Origin: Casuarina equisetifolia
Lineage: Eukaryota; Streptophyta; Magnoliopsida; Fagales; Casuarinaceae
DNA length: 64,000 nt
Assembly (NCBI GenBank): GCA_028551475.1
Contig: CM052356.1
Span: 28,113,884-28,177,883, forward strand
Direction of reading: 5' to 3'
Shown: in pieces, positions 37,382-48,459 of the stretch
How the letters are laid out: each line of letters starts with the position of its first letter
Position numbering within the stretch: position 1 is the first letter of the stretch
Program-made: the position numbers and the translations under genes
The notes under the pieces: model-generated
Told to the model about the DNA's origin: nothing
The model's input: the letters and a program-made list of their open reading frames with translations, nothing else
Databases searched by the model: none

Positions 37382-38280
37382 TTGCCGAGTAGCATAGAGA
37401 AGAATCCTATAGAAGATGCAAAGGTAATAACCTTGAGAAATGGCAAACAAGTGGGAAAAGATGACGTTGAGAAGGAAAATGTCAGGGATAAGGAAGATGA
37501 TGTTAGCACGCAACCTAAGCAGGCAACCAAGAGGACATTATTCCCTGATAATCCTAAGCCTTATATGTCTCTAGTTCCATTTTCTCAAAGACTCCAGCAA
37601 CATAAAATAGATAAGCAGTTTTCTAAATTTCTTGATGTATTTAAAAAATTACATATTAACATTCATTTTGCAGATGCATTAGCTCAAATGCCCAGTTATG
37701 CAAAATTTCTTAAGGAGATATTGAAAAACAAAAGGAAGCTAGAAAAGTATGAAACTGTGAAGTTAACTGAAGAATGCTCAGCCATCTTACAAAACAAACT
37801 ACCTCTAAAATTAAAAGATCTAGGGAGTTTTACAATTCCTTGTACTATTGGAGATTCTCACTTTGATAAGGCATTATGTGATTTAGGAGCTAGTATTAAT
37901 CTAATGCCTTTTTCTGTTTTAAAGAAATTAGGATTGGGTGAAGTGAAACCAACCACAGTGTCCTTACAATTGGCTGATTGATCAATTAAATATCCGAGGG
38001 CATTGTAGAAGATGTATTGGTAAAAGTTGACAAATTCATTTTTCTTACAAATTTTATAGTACTTGACATGGAAGAAGACTTTGAGGTACCACTTATCTTA
38101 GGTCGACCTTTTCTAGCAATAGGAAGAGCTCTGATTAATGTACAACAAGGGAAGTTAATATTAAGAGTTCAAAATGATTCTGTCACTTTTAATGTTTTTA
38201 CTGCTATGAAACATTCCTCTGATGATAATTCCTGTTTTAGGATTGAGACAATTGATAAGTTTGTGAATAAGATCTTTTAA
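37382..38280 (+). pseudogene. Athila protease region, disrupted
   Basis: Includes KNPIEDAKVITLRNGK, then the aspartic protease: CTIGDSHFDKALCDLGASINLMP (active box DLGA, the usual form in this lineage) and VPLILGRPFLAIGRALI. TGA at 37979-37981 interrupts it. The two halves are open frames at 37382-37981 and 38017-38280. Confidence 0.88.
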
Positions 38281-38535
38281 GAAAAAGCTTTCAAGGATCC
38301 ACTTAAAGCATGCTTGCTTCACCCAAAGAATGAGAAAATTGAAAGTGAAGAGATACAGGAGTATGCCAATCTCATAGAGGCAAATCCACCATATTCACAG
38401 CAAAATGCACTAAAGTTTAAGGAGTTAGGACAACACATGGCAAAACTTAAGCCATCGATTGAAGAGCCTCCAACTCTTAAACTCAAGCCCTTACCTTCCC
38501 ATTTGAAATAGGTTTATTTATATGAAGTTTCTACT

Positions 38536-40080
38536 TTGCCAGTAATTATATATTTTTCTTTGACAGAATTAATAGAAGAGAAATTACTTCAAGTGTTGAA
38601 AAAGCATAAAGGAGCAATTGGATGGAAAATAGCTGACATCAAGGGAATTAGTCCTTCACTTTGCATGCATAAGATTTTGATGGAAGAGCAGTACAAAGCT
38701 ACTATTCAACCTCAGAGGTGATTGAATCCAAAGATGCAAGAAGTGGTGAAGGCTGAGGTAATCAAGTTGCTTGATGCAGGGATCATTTATCCTATCTCAG
38801 ATAGTCCCTAGATAAGTCTTGTACAAGTTGTGCCAAAGAAGGGAGGTATGATTGTTCAAAGAAATGATAATAATGAATTGATTCCAACTAGGACAGTTAC
38901 TGAATGGTGTGTGTGTATTGATTATAGAAAATTAAATGATGCCACTAGAAAATATCATTTACCTTTACCATTTATTGATCAAATGTTAGAAAGACTTGTA
39001 GGACATGAATTTTATTGCTTTCTTGATGGGTATTTAGGGTATAATCAAATTCACATTGCACTAGAAGATCAAGAGAAAACCACTTTCACTTGTCCTTATG
39101 GTACCTTTGCTTTTAGAAGAATGCCCTTTGGTCTTTGTAATGCACCAACCACTTTTCAGAGATGCATGATGGCTATTTTTTCTGATATGGTTGAAAAATT
39201 CATTGAGATTTTCATGAATGATTTTTTTATATTTGGTTCATCATTTGACATTTGTTTAAATAATTTAGTAAGGGTTTTACAAAGGTGTAAGGAGATTAAC
39301 CTTGTTTTAAATTGGAAAAAGTGTCATTTTATGGTGCAGGAAGGAATAGTGCTTGGGCAAAAGATATCTAAAAAAGGATTAGAGGTTGATTGAGCTAAAG
39401 TGGAGGTCATTGCAAAATTGCCCCCACCAACATCAATGAAACTTGTTAGAGGCTTTTTAGGGCATACAAGATTCTATAGGCGGTTCATAAAAGATTTTTC
39501 TAAAATTGCTAGACCCCTTTCAAATTTGTTGGTTAAAGATGTGAAATATAACTTTTCTGATGAATGCTTGCAGGCTTTTAACATTTTAAAGGAAAAGTTA
39601 ATATTAGCACTAATCATGGCAGCACTAGAATAGGACTTACCTTTTGAGCTAATGTGTGATGCTAGTGATTTTGCAATAGGAGCTGTTTTGGGACAATGGA
39701 AGAATGGAGTTTTTCAGACCATTTACTATGCCAGTTGAACCTTGTCAGGTGCACAACTGAATTATTCAACAACAGAAAAAGAACTTTTGGCTATAGTATT
39801 TGCTTTTGATAAATTTCGTTCTTATCTAATTGGTTCAAAAGTTATTGTTTATTTTGACCACTTTGCTTTTAAGCATTTACTTGAAAAGAAAGAATCAAAA
39901 CCTAGGTTAATCAGATGGATTCTCTTGCTACAAGAGTTTGATTTGGAGATCAAGGATAAGAAGGGGATCGAAAATCTAGTTACAGATCATTTGTCTAGAA
40001 TTCCCAATTTGAAGGAAGAAGATCAACTGATTATGGAAGAATTTTCCAATGAAAACATTTTTATGCTCCAATCCATCTAA
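38536..40080 (+). pseudogene. Athila reverse transcriptase and RNase H, disrupted
   Basis: RT shows VPKKGG, CIDYRKLNDATRK, CFLDGYLGYNQI, MPFGLCNAPTTFQRC and GIVLGQKISKKG. In the catalytic box the first Asp is replaced by Asn (FMND; codon AAT at 39217-39219), which should abolish polymerase activity. RNase H shows [16 protein letters not shown] and VTDHLSRI. Stops interrupt it at 38719, 38809, 39391, 39631 and 39736, several at Trp or Arg positions of relatives. Confidence 0.92.
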
Positions 40081-40259
40081 ATTCTCTGGTATGATGATTT
40101 TGTCAATTATTTGGTTAGTAATGTTCTTCCTCTTGAAATGTCATATCAACAAAGAAAAAAAATTCCTTTTTGACTTCCAACATTATTTTTGGGAAGAGCC
40201 TTTTTTTATTTAAAGTATGTGTAGATTAGGTTATAAGAAGATGTGTTCCTAAGGAAGAG

Positions 40260-41373
40260 ATGGCTAGTATCCTACACCATTGTCATGCTAGAGAGGTAGG
40301 TGGTCATTTTGGTGCCACCAGAATTGCAACTAAGGTTTTACAGTCTGGATTTTATTGGCCCACACTTTTTAGAGATGCATATTCATATGTAGTTGCATGT
40401 GATCAATGTCAAAGAACTGGGAATATTTCTAGGAAACATGAGATGCCTCTAAACAATGTTGTTGAGTGTGAGTTATTTGATGTTTGGGGTATTGATTTCA
40501 TGCGACCATTTCCACCTTCTTATGGAAATATGTATATTTTGGTGTCTGTTAAGTATGTGTCTAAATGGGTAGAAGCAGTAGCATTTCCAATAAATGATGC
40601 TAAGGTTGTGGTTAAATTCTTAAAGAAAAATATTTTAACCCGCTTTGGCACTCCTAGGGCAATCATAAGTGATAGAGGGACCCATTTTTGCAATAAACAA
40701 TTTGAAGCACTTTTGGGTAAGTACGGGGTTACCCATAAGATTGCTACCCCTTACCACCCTCAGACTAGTGGTCAAGTTAAGATATCAAATAGGAAAATTA
40801 AGAGAATTTTGGAAAAAACTATGAATGCCTCAAGGAAAGATTGGTCAATGAAACTTGATGATGCACTTTAGGCCTATAGAACAGCATTCAAAACACCAAT
40901 TGGAATGTCTCCTTTTAGGCTAGTGTTTGGGAAAGCTTGTCATTTACTAGTAGAATTAAAGCTTAAAGCATAAAGCATATTGGGCTTTGAAATTTTTGAA
41001 CTTTGATATGCAGTCTGCAGGTGAAACTCAATTGTTGCAGCTGAATGAATTGTAGGAATTGCAAGATGAGGCCTATGAAAATGCCAAAATATATAAGGAG
41101 TGGACAAAAAGATGGCATGATAAACACATATTAAGAAGAGAGTTTATGGTTGGCCAAAAAGTATTACTTTATAACTCTCATCTTAAATTGTTTCCAGGTA
41201 AATTGAGGTCTCAATGGTTTGGCCCTTTCATAGTCACTAAGATATTCCCATATGGAGCAATAGAAGTTACAAATGACACCCAAGGCACGTTTAAGGTGAA
41301 TGGTCAACATTTAAAGCCCTACTTTGAGGGAGTCAATATGCAAAAGACTACCATTGATCTTCTTCCTCCTTGA
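40260..41373 (+). pseudogene. Athila integrase, disrupted
   Basis: An HHCC zinc domain ([13 protein letters not shown] ... CDQCQR) is followed by the catalytic core: D at 40494-40496 (GIDFM), D at 40671-40673 (SDRGTHF), and, 36 codons later, Lys (AAG at 40779-40781) where the catalytic Glu of DDx35E is expected. A TAG at 40869-40871 breaks [16 protein letters not shown]. The C-terminal part (41059-41373) has [23 protein letters not shown] and no chromodomain. Confidence 0.92.
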
Positions 41374-43046
41374 GTAGCAACATTAAAGATAGTTTGGCTG
41401 AAAACTATAAAGCAAACACTTCTTGGGAGGCAACCCAAGCATTTTGTTGGTTCTTTTGCTGAAAGTTTTGTCACCATCATCTCCTCAGAGCTCTCTATGG
41501 TTATCACCTACAATCAAGGGAGTTTTCTCATTCCTATTTTACCTTTATTTTTCCTTTATTATTGTATTATTATTTTTTTTTTTGCATTGAGGAAAATGCT
41601 TCATTCAAGTTTGGGGGTGGGAAAATAAATCTTTTCTTGCTAAATCTAATTGAATTTTTTTCTCATGTCATGATTAAACCCTTTGTTTTGAATTCTTAGC
41701 GATTTTTAGGAAGATGTAGATTCTGTTCAAACCTGCAATTGTAATATGAGTTAAGTGTGATTCTGATTATGTTGATCCATTTATTAAACACTAAAAGTCC
41801 TTCATTTTTGAAATTGTGTGTATTTCTAGAGAACATTCATGTGAAGTATGTGATTTTCTTAAATCTCACCCGGATCTTAGAATTTTCTTGATTTCCTCTT
41901 GAGGCGAAATCCTAGGCTGCATCTAATTAAGAAAATGATTTAGGCCATTCTTTGGATCGTTTGAGCCTTTCAAGCGAACCTTATTTATTTATCATCAGTC
42001 ACCCCGCTGAGCCTTGATTCATATCCATTTTTTTTTATTTGACACCCATATATATATACCTTTGAGCCTTTGACAAATTATCTTTTTGTCCCACACCCTT
42101 GAACATATTGATTTTTAGGATATAAGTCTATTTGAGTGAAGAGAAGTCGAGGGGAAGAATGTTATATGGGAAGGATGTTGATTGTAATGATTATGTAGCA
42201 TAATATGTTGCTTTTGTGAATGCAAAGAAAAAAAAATAAAAATAAAAAAAAGAAAAGAAAAAAAAAGGGAAATGCAACATTTGTCCAAAAATAGAATTCT
42301 CTTATTGCTTATTGTCAAATTCAAGCTACTTAAGGTTCAAAAATTGGCTTTTGCATAGTAGTTGGATGTCATTAGCAAAAGATAAGATTATAATGGTTAC
42401 ATTTCTAGTCCTGCTACTTTCTTTATGATTGCGAGCATGATTGTGACTTTTGTGAGTATCAAAATCCAAGTGAAATCAAGTATTTTTGGGAAGAAAGGAA
42501 TGAGAGAAGTGGTGATAGAAAAATCATTTGCCAAAAAAAAGAAAAAAGAAAAAGAGAAAAAGAGAAAGCAAATAAATGAAGTGACAAAAGCTCAAATTAG
42601 ATCCTAGAAAGCAATGTGTTCATGGGTGAATTTAGCCTAAATGACTTTCATCTTACCCCCAGCCCAGCCTTACATTACAAGCTTATAAAAGTCCTACTGA
42701 TTCTTGGTTAGATGATTGGCCTACATTAATAGAGAGAGGAATGAAAAGCAAACCTATGAGGTTTGGTTAAAGATTTTGAGAGATTGCATATTAATGTGGA
42801 TATGTTTAGAGTGCATATAGTTGAAAAGATAAGGACTCACACTCACACACATAAACATTGTCAACATAGTTAAGAGTCTATCTTATCTTATGAACAATTG
42901 TTATGTTTGGATGAAAGCTATATTTTTTTTCTTTGAATTGTTAAGTTAAGCAATTTTAAGTGAATTTCAAGAATGGGTTTTTTCCAAAACATATATTATC
43001 TCTTACTTTTGCTTGAGGACTAGCAAAATGTCAAGTTTGGGGGTTG
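41374..43046 (+). other. Athila 3' region with two polypurine-tract-like sites
   Basis: Non-coding 1.67 kb between integrase and the 3' LTR. TCAAGTTTGGGGGT occurs at about 41605 and again at about 43031 directly before the 3' LTR. Both are preceded by a similar 'ttgc(a)ttgagga' context. The second site is the functional polypurine tract by position. Poly(A)-rich tracts lie at 42227-42268 and 42530-42570. No env-like frame is recognisable. Confidence 0.7.
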
Positions 43047-44431
43047 TGATAACTCTATTTTTATAAAGTTATTTTAATTATTTTAAGATATATATAATAC
43101 AAGTTTTACAAGATAATATTTAAGTTTTTATATATTTATGTAACTTTTTTTTATTTATTTAGCAAACTCCAAAAGAGCAAAAAGAAGAAGAAAAGGAAAG
43201 AAAAAGAAGTCAAAAGAAGAAAAGAAGAGACAACGTGTAAAGTAGCAAAAAGAGGAGGAAAAGGACAAAAAGGACAAGAAAGGAAATAAAGAAAAAAGGG
43301 CAAAAAAGTGAATTACTAAGGGAGAATCTTAGGGCACGTGTCCCAAGATAGCATAAAAGGGCAAAGGAACGTGAATTGTGAAGATAGTGAAGGCGCCGCA
43401 CAAGAGAAGGAGAGAGAGAAAAGAGAGAAAAGAAGAAGAAGCTGTGTGTTGCCACCAAAACCAACCAAGGAAGAGAGAAAAAGTGAGAGAAGAAAGAGAA
43501 AACCAAGGAAGAAAAAGAGAAATAGAGGCGTGAAAGCTTCCCTTTACTTCTTATCATTTTTGAATTGTAGGAATTCTGTAAAGAATTCTTAAAGAGAAGA
43601 CAATGTGGTGACAACTTTCCTGTTTTTTTATTTAAGATGTTTTGCTTAATTTCTACTATTACTTTGGTTTGTTATTTCATTATGTTCTAAACTTCTTTTG
43701 TTAGAGCGAAGATGTAGTCTAACTATGATGATGTGAATTTTATAAGTTTTTATATTTTGTAAGATATTTTATTTATGTGAGTTATATATTATTATGCTTA
43801 ATGTTTTTAAGTGATTGGCTACCACTTGAATGATTTGATGTGCATGTTAGAGATTAAAAGGTAATAATATACAATTGCTTCTTATAATATATGACCATGA
43901 ATTAAATGTGGATAAACATATACCATGTTATTTGTGTGGCTTTTGGTGATAAGATGATCGAAAGATTTATTGTAAACCAAGAATATTCACATATCCTAAT
44001 ACATTTAGTTTGTTTCAATTCACATATAGAGATATAGTGAATTAATAAACTAAATAGGTTTACTATACCTAGACATAGGATAATAAATAATTTATGAAGC
44101 TCCGTCATCACATAAGTAATACCATTCTTGCAAGCATAAACCATGGAAATTCATATTTAGTAGTTATGGTGAAATCGGAAGCTCTAACATGTTTCTCATC
44201 TTGATTTTTTGTACTTGGATTCAATTTTAATTAGTCTTGAATTTTGGTTTTGAAAGTTTTAAATTTTAAATTCATCATTAACAATATTTTGATTTGCTAG
44301 ATAAATTTTAGGATTAATTCATCATTAGTACTTAATTAGTTTAGTATTCACCAATCTTTGTGAAACGATACTTTTCTTATCATTATATTACTTGTTCGAC
44401 ATGTTCATTTGCATCTAAATTTTACCAAACA
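43047..44431 (+). repeat. 3' LTR of Athila element
   Basis: 1385 bases, same ends and length as the 5' LTR. Differences are scattered, with many transitions, plus a small duplication of the 'aaaaggac' motif near 43258-43278 offset by small deletions elsewhere. Confidence 0.95.
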
Positions 44432-44436
44432 CCCTT
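44432..44436. repeat. Target-site duplication CCCTT, right
   Basis: Exact copy of 34589-34593. Confidence 0.9.
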
Positions 44437-44720
44437 TTTTAATTTCTTAACTCCTTGCTCATCTCCTTAGCCTTAATGAATTCATTTGATGGAATCTTTC
44501 CACCCTACAACTTAACTATCTTTTCATCTATCCTAAACTCTATTAGCAATTTTTCAAAATCTAAAATGATGGGATCCAAATTTTGCAGTCAATCAACTCC
44601 TAAAACAATTTTAGTTCTTAAAGGTAAAAGGAAAAAAATTGATTCTTAAAGTAATACTTCATACCTTCACGGGCAAGCTAAAATTTGCTCTCTCTCATGC
44701 ATAGTCATGTAGAGCCCAAG
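44437..44720 (-). pseudogene. Ty3/gypsy protease-RT linker fragment, right half
   Basis: The minus-strand translation includes FFLLPLRTKIVLGVDWLQNLDPIILDFEK (19 of these residues at a time match the 'FLLPL..DVVLGVQWL..LGPI.WDF' pattern after the gypsy protease). It is followed by IPSNEFIKAKEM. With the Athila and one CCCTT removed it runs directly into 34441-34588, so the Athila landed inside an older gypsy element of the opposite orientation. Confidence 0.65.
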
Positions 44721-44947
44721 TTAGTGTTAAGTCTATTATAGACATTATAGGAAGTTAAGAGATCGGTTTTTTGTACAGACCAACTTATCATCTTCTTCAA
44801 GTGTAATATAGCCAAAGCTAGAGTAATTTGTAAACTCTTAAGCTCATATAAATGAATAAGCATTTTTCATTTGTAGTTATTGGTTTGCTTGTATATAATA
44901 AACAAGACTAGCCTAAAAATTTTGTCTCAATTCATTCTACTTTTCAT

Positions 44948-47900
44948 GGTATTAAAAACAAATGATTATTTTGAGTTCTAAGAAAACTGTCGGCTACATG
45001 GCAATCCTTTTGTTACTATCTTATTAAGTATAAGCTATACTTTCAGTGAATAGATCAAGCTAATGATTTAGTTCTTTGTTAATTATATTTCTAATAAGCT
45101 CATTAACAAGCCTTTCTTAAGGTATCAATGTAACCTAAATTCTTCAATTTCCTTATTACAGTCATTCATATTCATGTGACTAGAAATAAAGTTAACTTGG
45201 TTTTGTGTTACCATGAATTGAGACTAGCTATCGTTGTTTTAAACTTTGCCAATGAGCCAAAATAAACATGTCCCAAGTGAATGAGATACTATTGAGGAAT
45301 TGTTCAGTTAGAGCCCCATATATGCCTTACATGGTAGACAAAAAGGTTGATTTAACTAATTTTCCATTCATTTAGAGAAAATTTTCCCACCTTCAATGAT
45401 AATTAGCTCACTTATCTACTATGCGCCCTTATAAGCTCACTAGACCAACAGATTTGGCTATATGGAGCGACGCAATGAGAACCAACTTTATTTGAAACAA
45501 GTTAGTGTTTGTTGATTGGCCTTATTTGCTTCACTTGGATCTTGAACTTACTCTAAGAATAACTTTATGAGAGTTTTATTTACACCATAAATGTGGCAAA
45601 CCTTTGGTAAAAATTGCACAAATAGTATAACTAAGTGGATGCTTCTTTGTTATATGATATATTAAATGATTTAAGCTTAATCTAACAATGAGGAGGAGAG
45701 ATTTCAATATACTTTAATTGGCTCAAGAAACTTAAGGATGAATACATGACTTTGATGGAGTTAAATTCTCCTATTATGGCTTTAACAAACTCATGGAAAG
45801 AACAAGAAGAATAGATGAAGCAAATTTCAAGGGTTTTAAATGAGTGCAATATGACCTTTTGGGAATAGATCCTCATGATGTATCTTTTTCTAAATGTTAA
45901 GAAAGCATTTTTAGTTATAAGCAAAGTTAAATACTACAAAAATCTCTTAAGGAAAACAATGGAATCTAGTGGTTTTGTAGCAAAAACTCTTTGCAATGGA
46001 ACAAATCATATGGGCGGAGGACATTCTATGGTGACTTAAGAACATGTGAATATGCTGACACTAATGAAAACAATGTATCATTTTTGCTGAAGGTGGGAAA
46101 AACAACACATTATACAAGATTAGGCCAAAACTCCAAAATGCAAATTTTGTTGAAAAAGGGGCACATAAGGGAAAATTACTTTAAGATAATGCCTATAGTT
46201 ACCAGATTTATAGGCATAAGCACAAAGATTATTATAGTTAAATGGTTTTCCACCAAGGCATAAAAATTACAAAAGGATTGCAAGTGCGAATTTAGCTACA
46301 TTGCATTCTAATCATGTTTTCATCATTAAAACTATCTATTAGAGGTCTATGAATTTCCTTAAAAATGATTTCATCAACAAAGCTAGGTATACTTGATCTT
46401 TTAACTAAATGTTGGATTATTGATAGCAATGCTAATGATCATAGGATTGATAATTATCAATACTTAGAATTTCTTGTTACATGTACATCTAGCCTTAGGT
46501 CTAGTAAATTTCTAAATGGTGCTAGTACTTCAATGGCACATATCAGTGATATTACGATATCTAAATACTTAAAATTCCATGTCATATTATAATCCTTTAA
46601 CACTAAATTTAATTTAATCTCAATATCCAAATTTTATGTTGAAAATAACTCTTTGGTAACTTTCTATTATGAATTATGTGTCTTTCAAGACCTTTTGATG
46701 GTTAAAGTCAAAGAATTTGATAAAATGAGAAACATGCTTACTATTTTGTTATACATCCCAAGGGCAAGTTAGTCACTCAAACATCTAGATAGTGCTTATC
46801 TTTTGCAAACTCTTCTTTAGCATGTAATATTTGTAATTTGCAACATTGGCATTGTAGACATAGAAATGTGTTCAATGCAAAATTTAAATTTATTTATGAT
46901 TTTCAATCTTCAAATTTTTCTCATGACATACATTTCAAATTATGTCAAATTGTGAAACAAACTTGCAATTGTCTTCTCATGTGCTATGCAAATACTTACA
47001 AGCTTTTGATTTGATCCATGTTGTTGTTTAGGAATCTTATTGAAATCCCAATTATGATGGATCATATTATTTTCTCATAATTGTTGATGATTCTTTGCAA
47101 GGAACATAAACATTATTCATGAAGGTCAAAAGTGAGACCATATCCCATCAAGAGTTGTTTCTCAATATGATAAGAAACCAATTTAATTTGAAAGTCAGAT
47201 GCATTTGAATAAGGGATGAATTAAAGTTTCCAAACTTTGCAAATTCCTTTATAACTTGAAATAAGTATCCAGGTAATAGTGTGACAAATTTATTAAGATG
47301 TTACCAGCAACAAGTTACAATAATTCAATGCATGATCCGTTATTGTTCACTAGAGAACAATGGAATTTGATAGTCATTCTTATGATCTATATGGTTGACA
47401 TTATGATCATATGAGACAATATTGAAGGCACTTACATTCAATTTTTCATATTAAAGACTTGGGAGATCCTTATTTTTTTCTTAAGTTGAGTTTCCTAGAA
47501 ACAAATGCAGCATTCACTTAAGTTACATGAGTATAACCTGGAATTAGTAGATGATATGGAGCTTATAAGGTCAAAGCCTATGGGAAATCCCATGGACATG
47601 ACTTGATGTTGATGAAACCAAAGCATGATTCAAAACCATTTGCACTTTGAGATAATGATTTGCCACTCAAGGACATTTTAAAGTACCAACAACTTATATG
47701 TAAACTTATTTATCTTGATATAACTAAACTCCTTATGTCTTATTTAGCATACAAATCAAGTTAATCATACATGCACCCAAGAAGTCACATTATGAAGTAG
47801 CAATCTAGTTAGTTAGATATCTTATTAGTTAGATACCTTAAAGGTTAGGTAGGTCTAGGTTTGTTCATTCCATCTTTTTGGGCTTTCATATGCAAGTCTA

Positions 47901-48350
47901 TTAAGATTCTAATTATACTATGTATAAGATGGGGAAGGAAATCAACCACAAAATTTTCTATCATGCTTGGTAATTCTTTACTTCTTGGAAGAATAAGAAA
48001 TAAGGAGTGGCCTCTAGATCTTACATTGAAGTGGAATATCATGTCATGGTGGTCATAACCTTTGAAATCATTTGTTTTAGGGTTCAATTAGAGATTTATG
48101 AATTCTTTTGTCCTAACCAATCATGTCATTTTGTGATAATAAGGCAGCTATGGAGCTCACAATAGACCTTATAGTTCATCAACACATGAAGCACATTAAA
48201 GTTGATTGTTACTTTATTCATGAGAGAATTCGCCATATGTTGATCAAGACAAAGCATGTGGGGACCAAGAACCAATAAGCAAATATATTGATGAAGGCAT
48301 TAGGACTCATTAGTATTTTACTCGTGCCCCGGTGGAATCTAGGAGTAGTC
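44948..48350 (+). mobile_element. Degenerate Ty1/copia element, plus strand (copia-3)
   Basis: Decayed coding remnants in copia order. Protease region at 46365-46592 (CWIIDSNANDH; the active-site Gly is replaced). Integrase near 47060-47260 (LIIVDDS, then TLFMKVKSETISHQ and FNLKVRCI). RT end at 47360-47550 (FHIKDLGDPYFFLK). RNase H at 47560-48290 (KDILKYQQLICKLIYLDITK, then CDNKAAMEL, HMKHIKVDCYFIHERI). Integrase and RT fragments almost touch, so about half of the integrase and most of the RT are deleted. A TGGTATTAAAAAC string at 44948 could be a mutated primer-binding site, and TGTTAGGGACAAATAAAG at 48458 could start a 3' LTR, but no matching LTR pair is visible. Confidence 0.75.
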
Positions 48351-48459
48351 ATTAAACCAATTGTCCATATATGCTAATGGAGCTATTACGTCACTTGCAT
48401 CTTGCATTAAGGAAAAGAGAAATCCTGACTAGCCTGTACAAGGCTAGAAGCTCCCGGGG

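Larger units (their letters stand above)
34594..44431 (+). mobile_element. Athila-lineage Ty3/gypsy LTR retrotransposon, structurally complete, inactive
   Basis: A 9838-base element with two LTRs of identical length (1385 bases), both starting TGATAAC and ending AAACA, and an exact CCCTT target duplication. A tRNA-Asp-type primer-binding site (35985-36002) and a polypurine tract before the 3' LTR are present. Gag, protease, RT, RNase H and integrase follow in Ty3 order. Features such as a DLGA-type protease box and the VPKKGG...IDYRKLND...CFLDGY RT pattern fit Athila. No chromodomain is seen. About 1.67 kb after integrase (41374-43046), where Athila relatives may carry an env-like frame, holds no coding frame. 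Many stops and lost catalytic residues show that it is dead. The LTRs differ at roughly one base in twenty over their first 400 bases (by eye). Confidence 0.95.

Noticed and set aside
43210-43614. 134-codon minus-strand hydrophobic frame in the 3' LTR
   Set aside because: Mirror image of the purine-rich tract (Phe/Leu/Ser-rich), not a gene.
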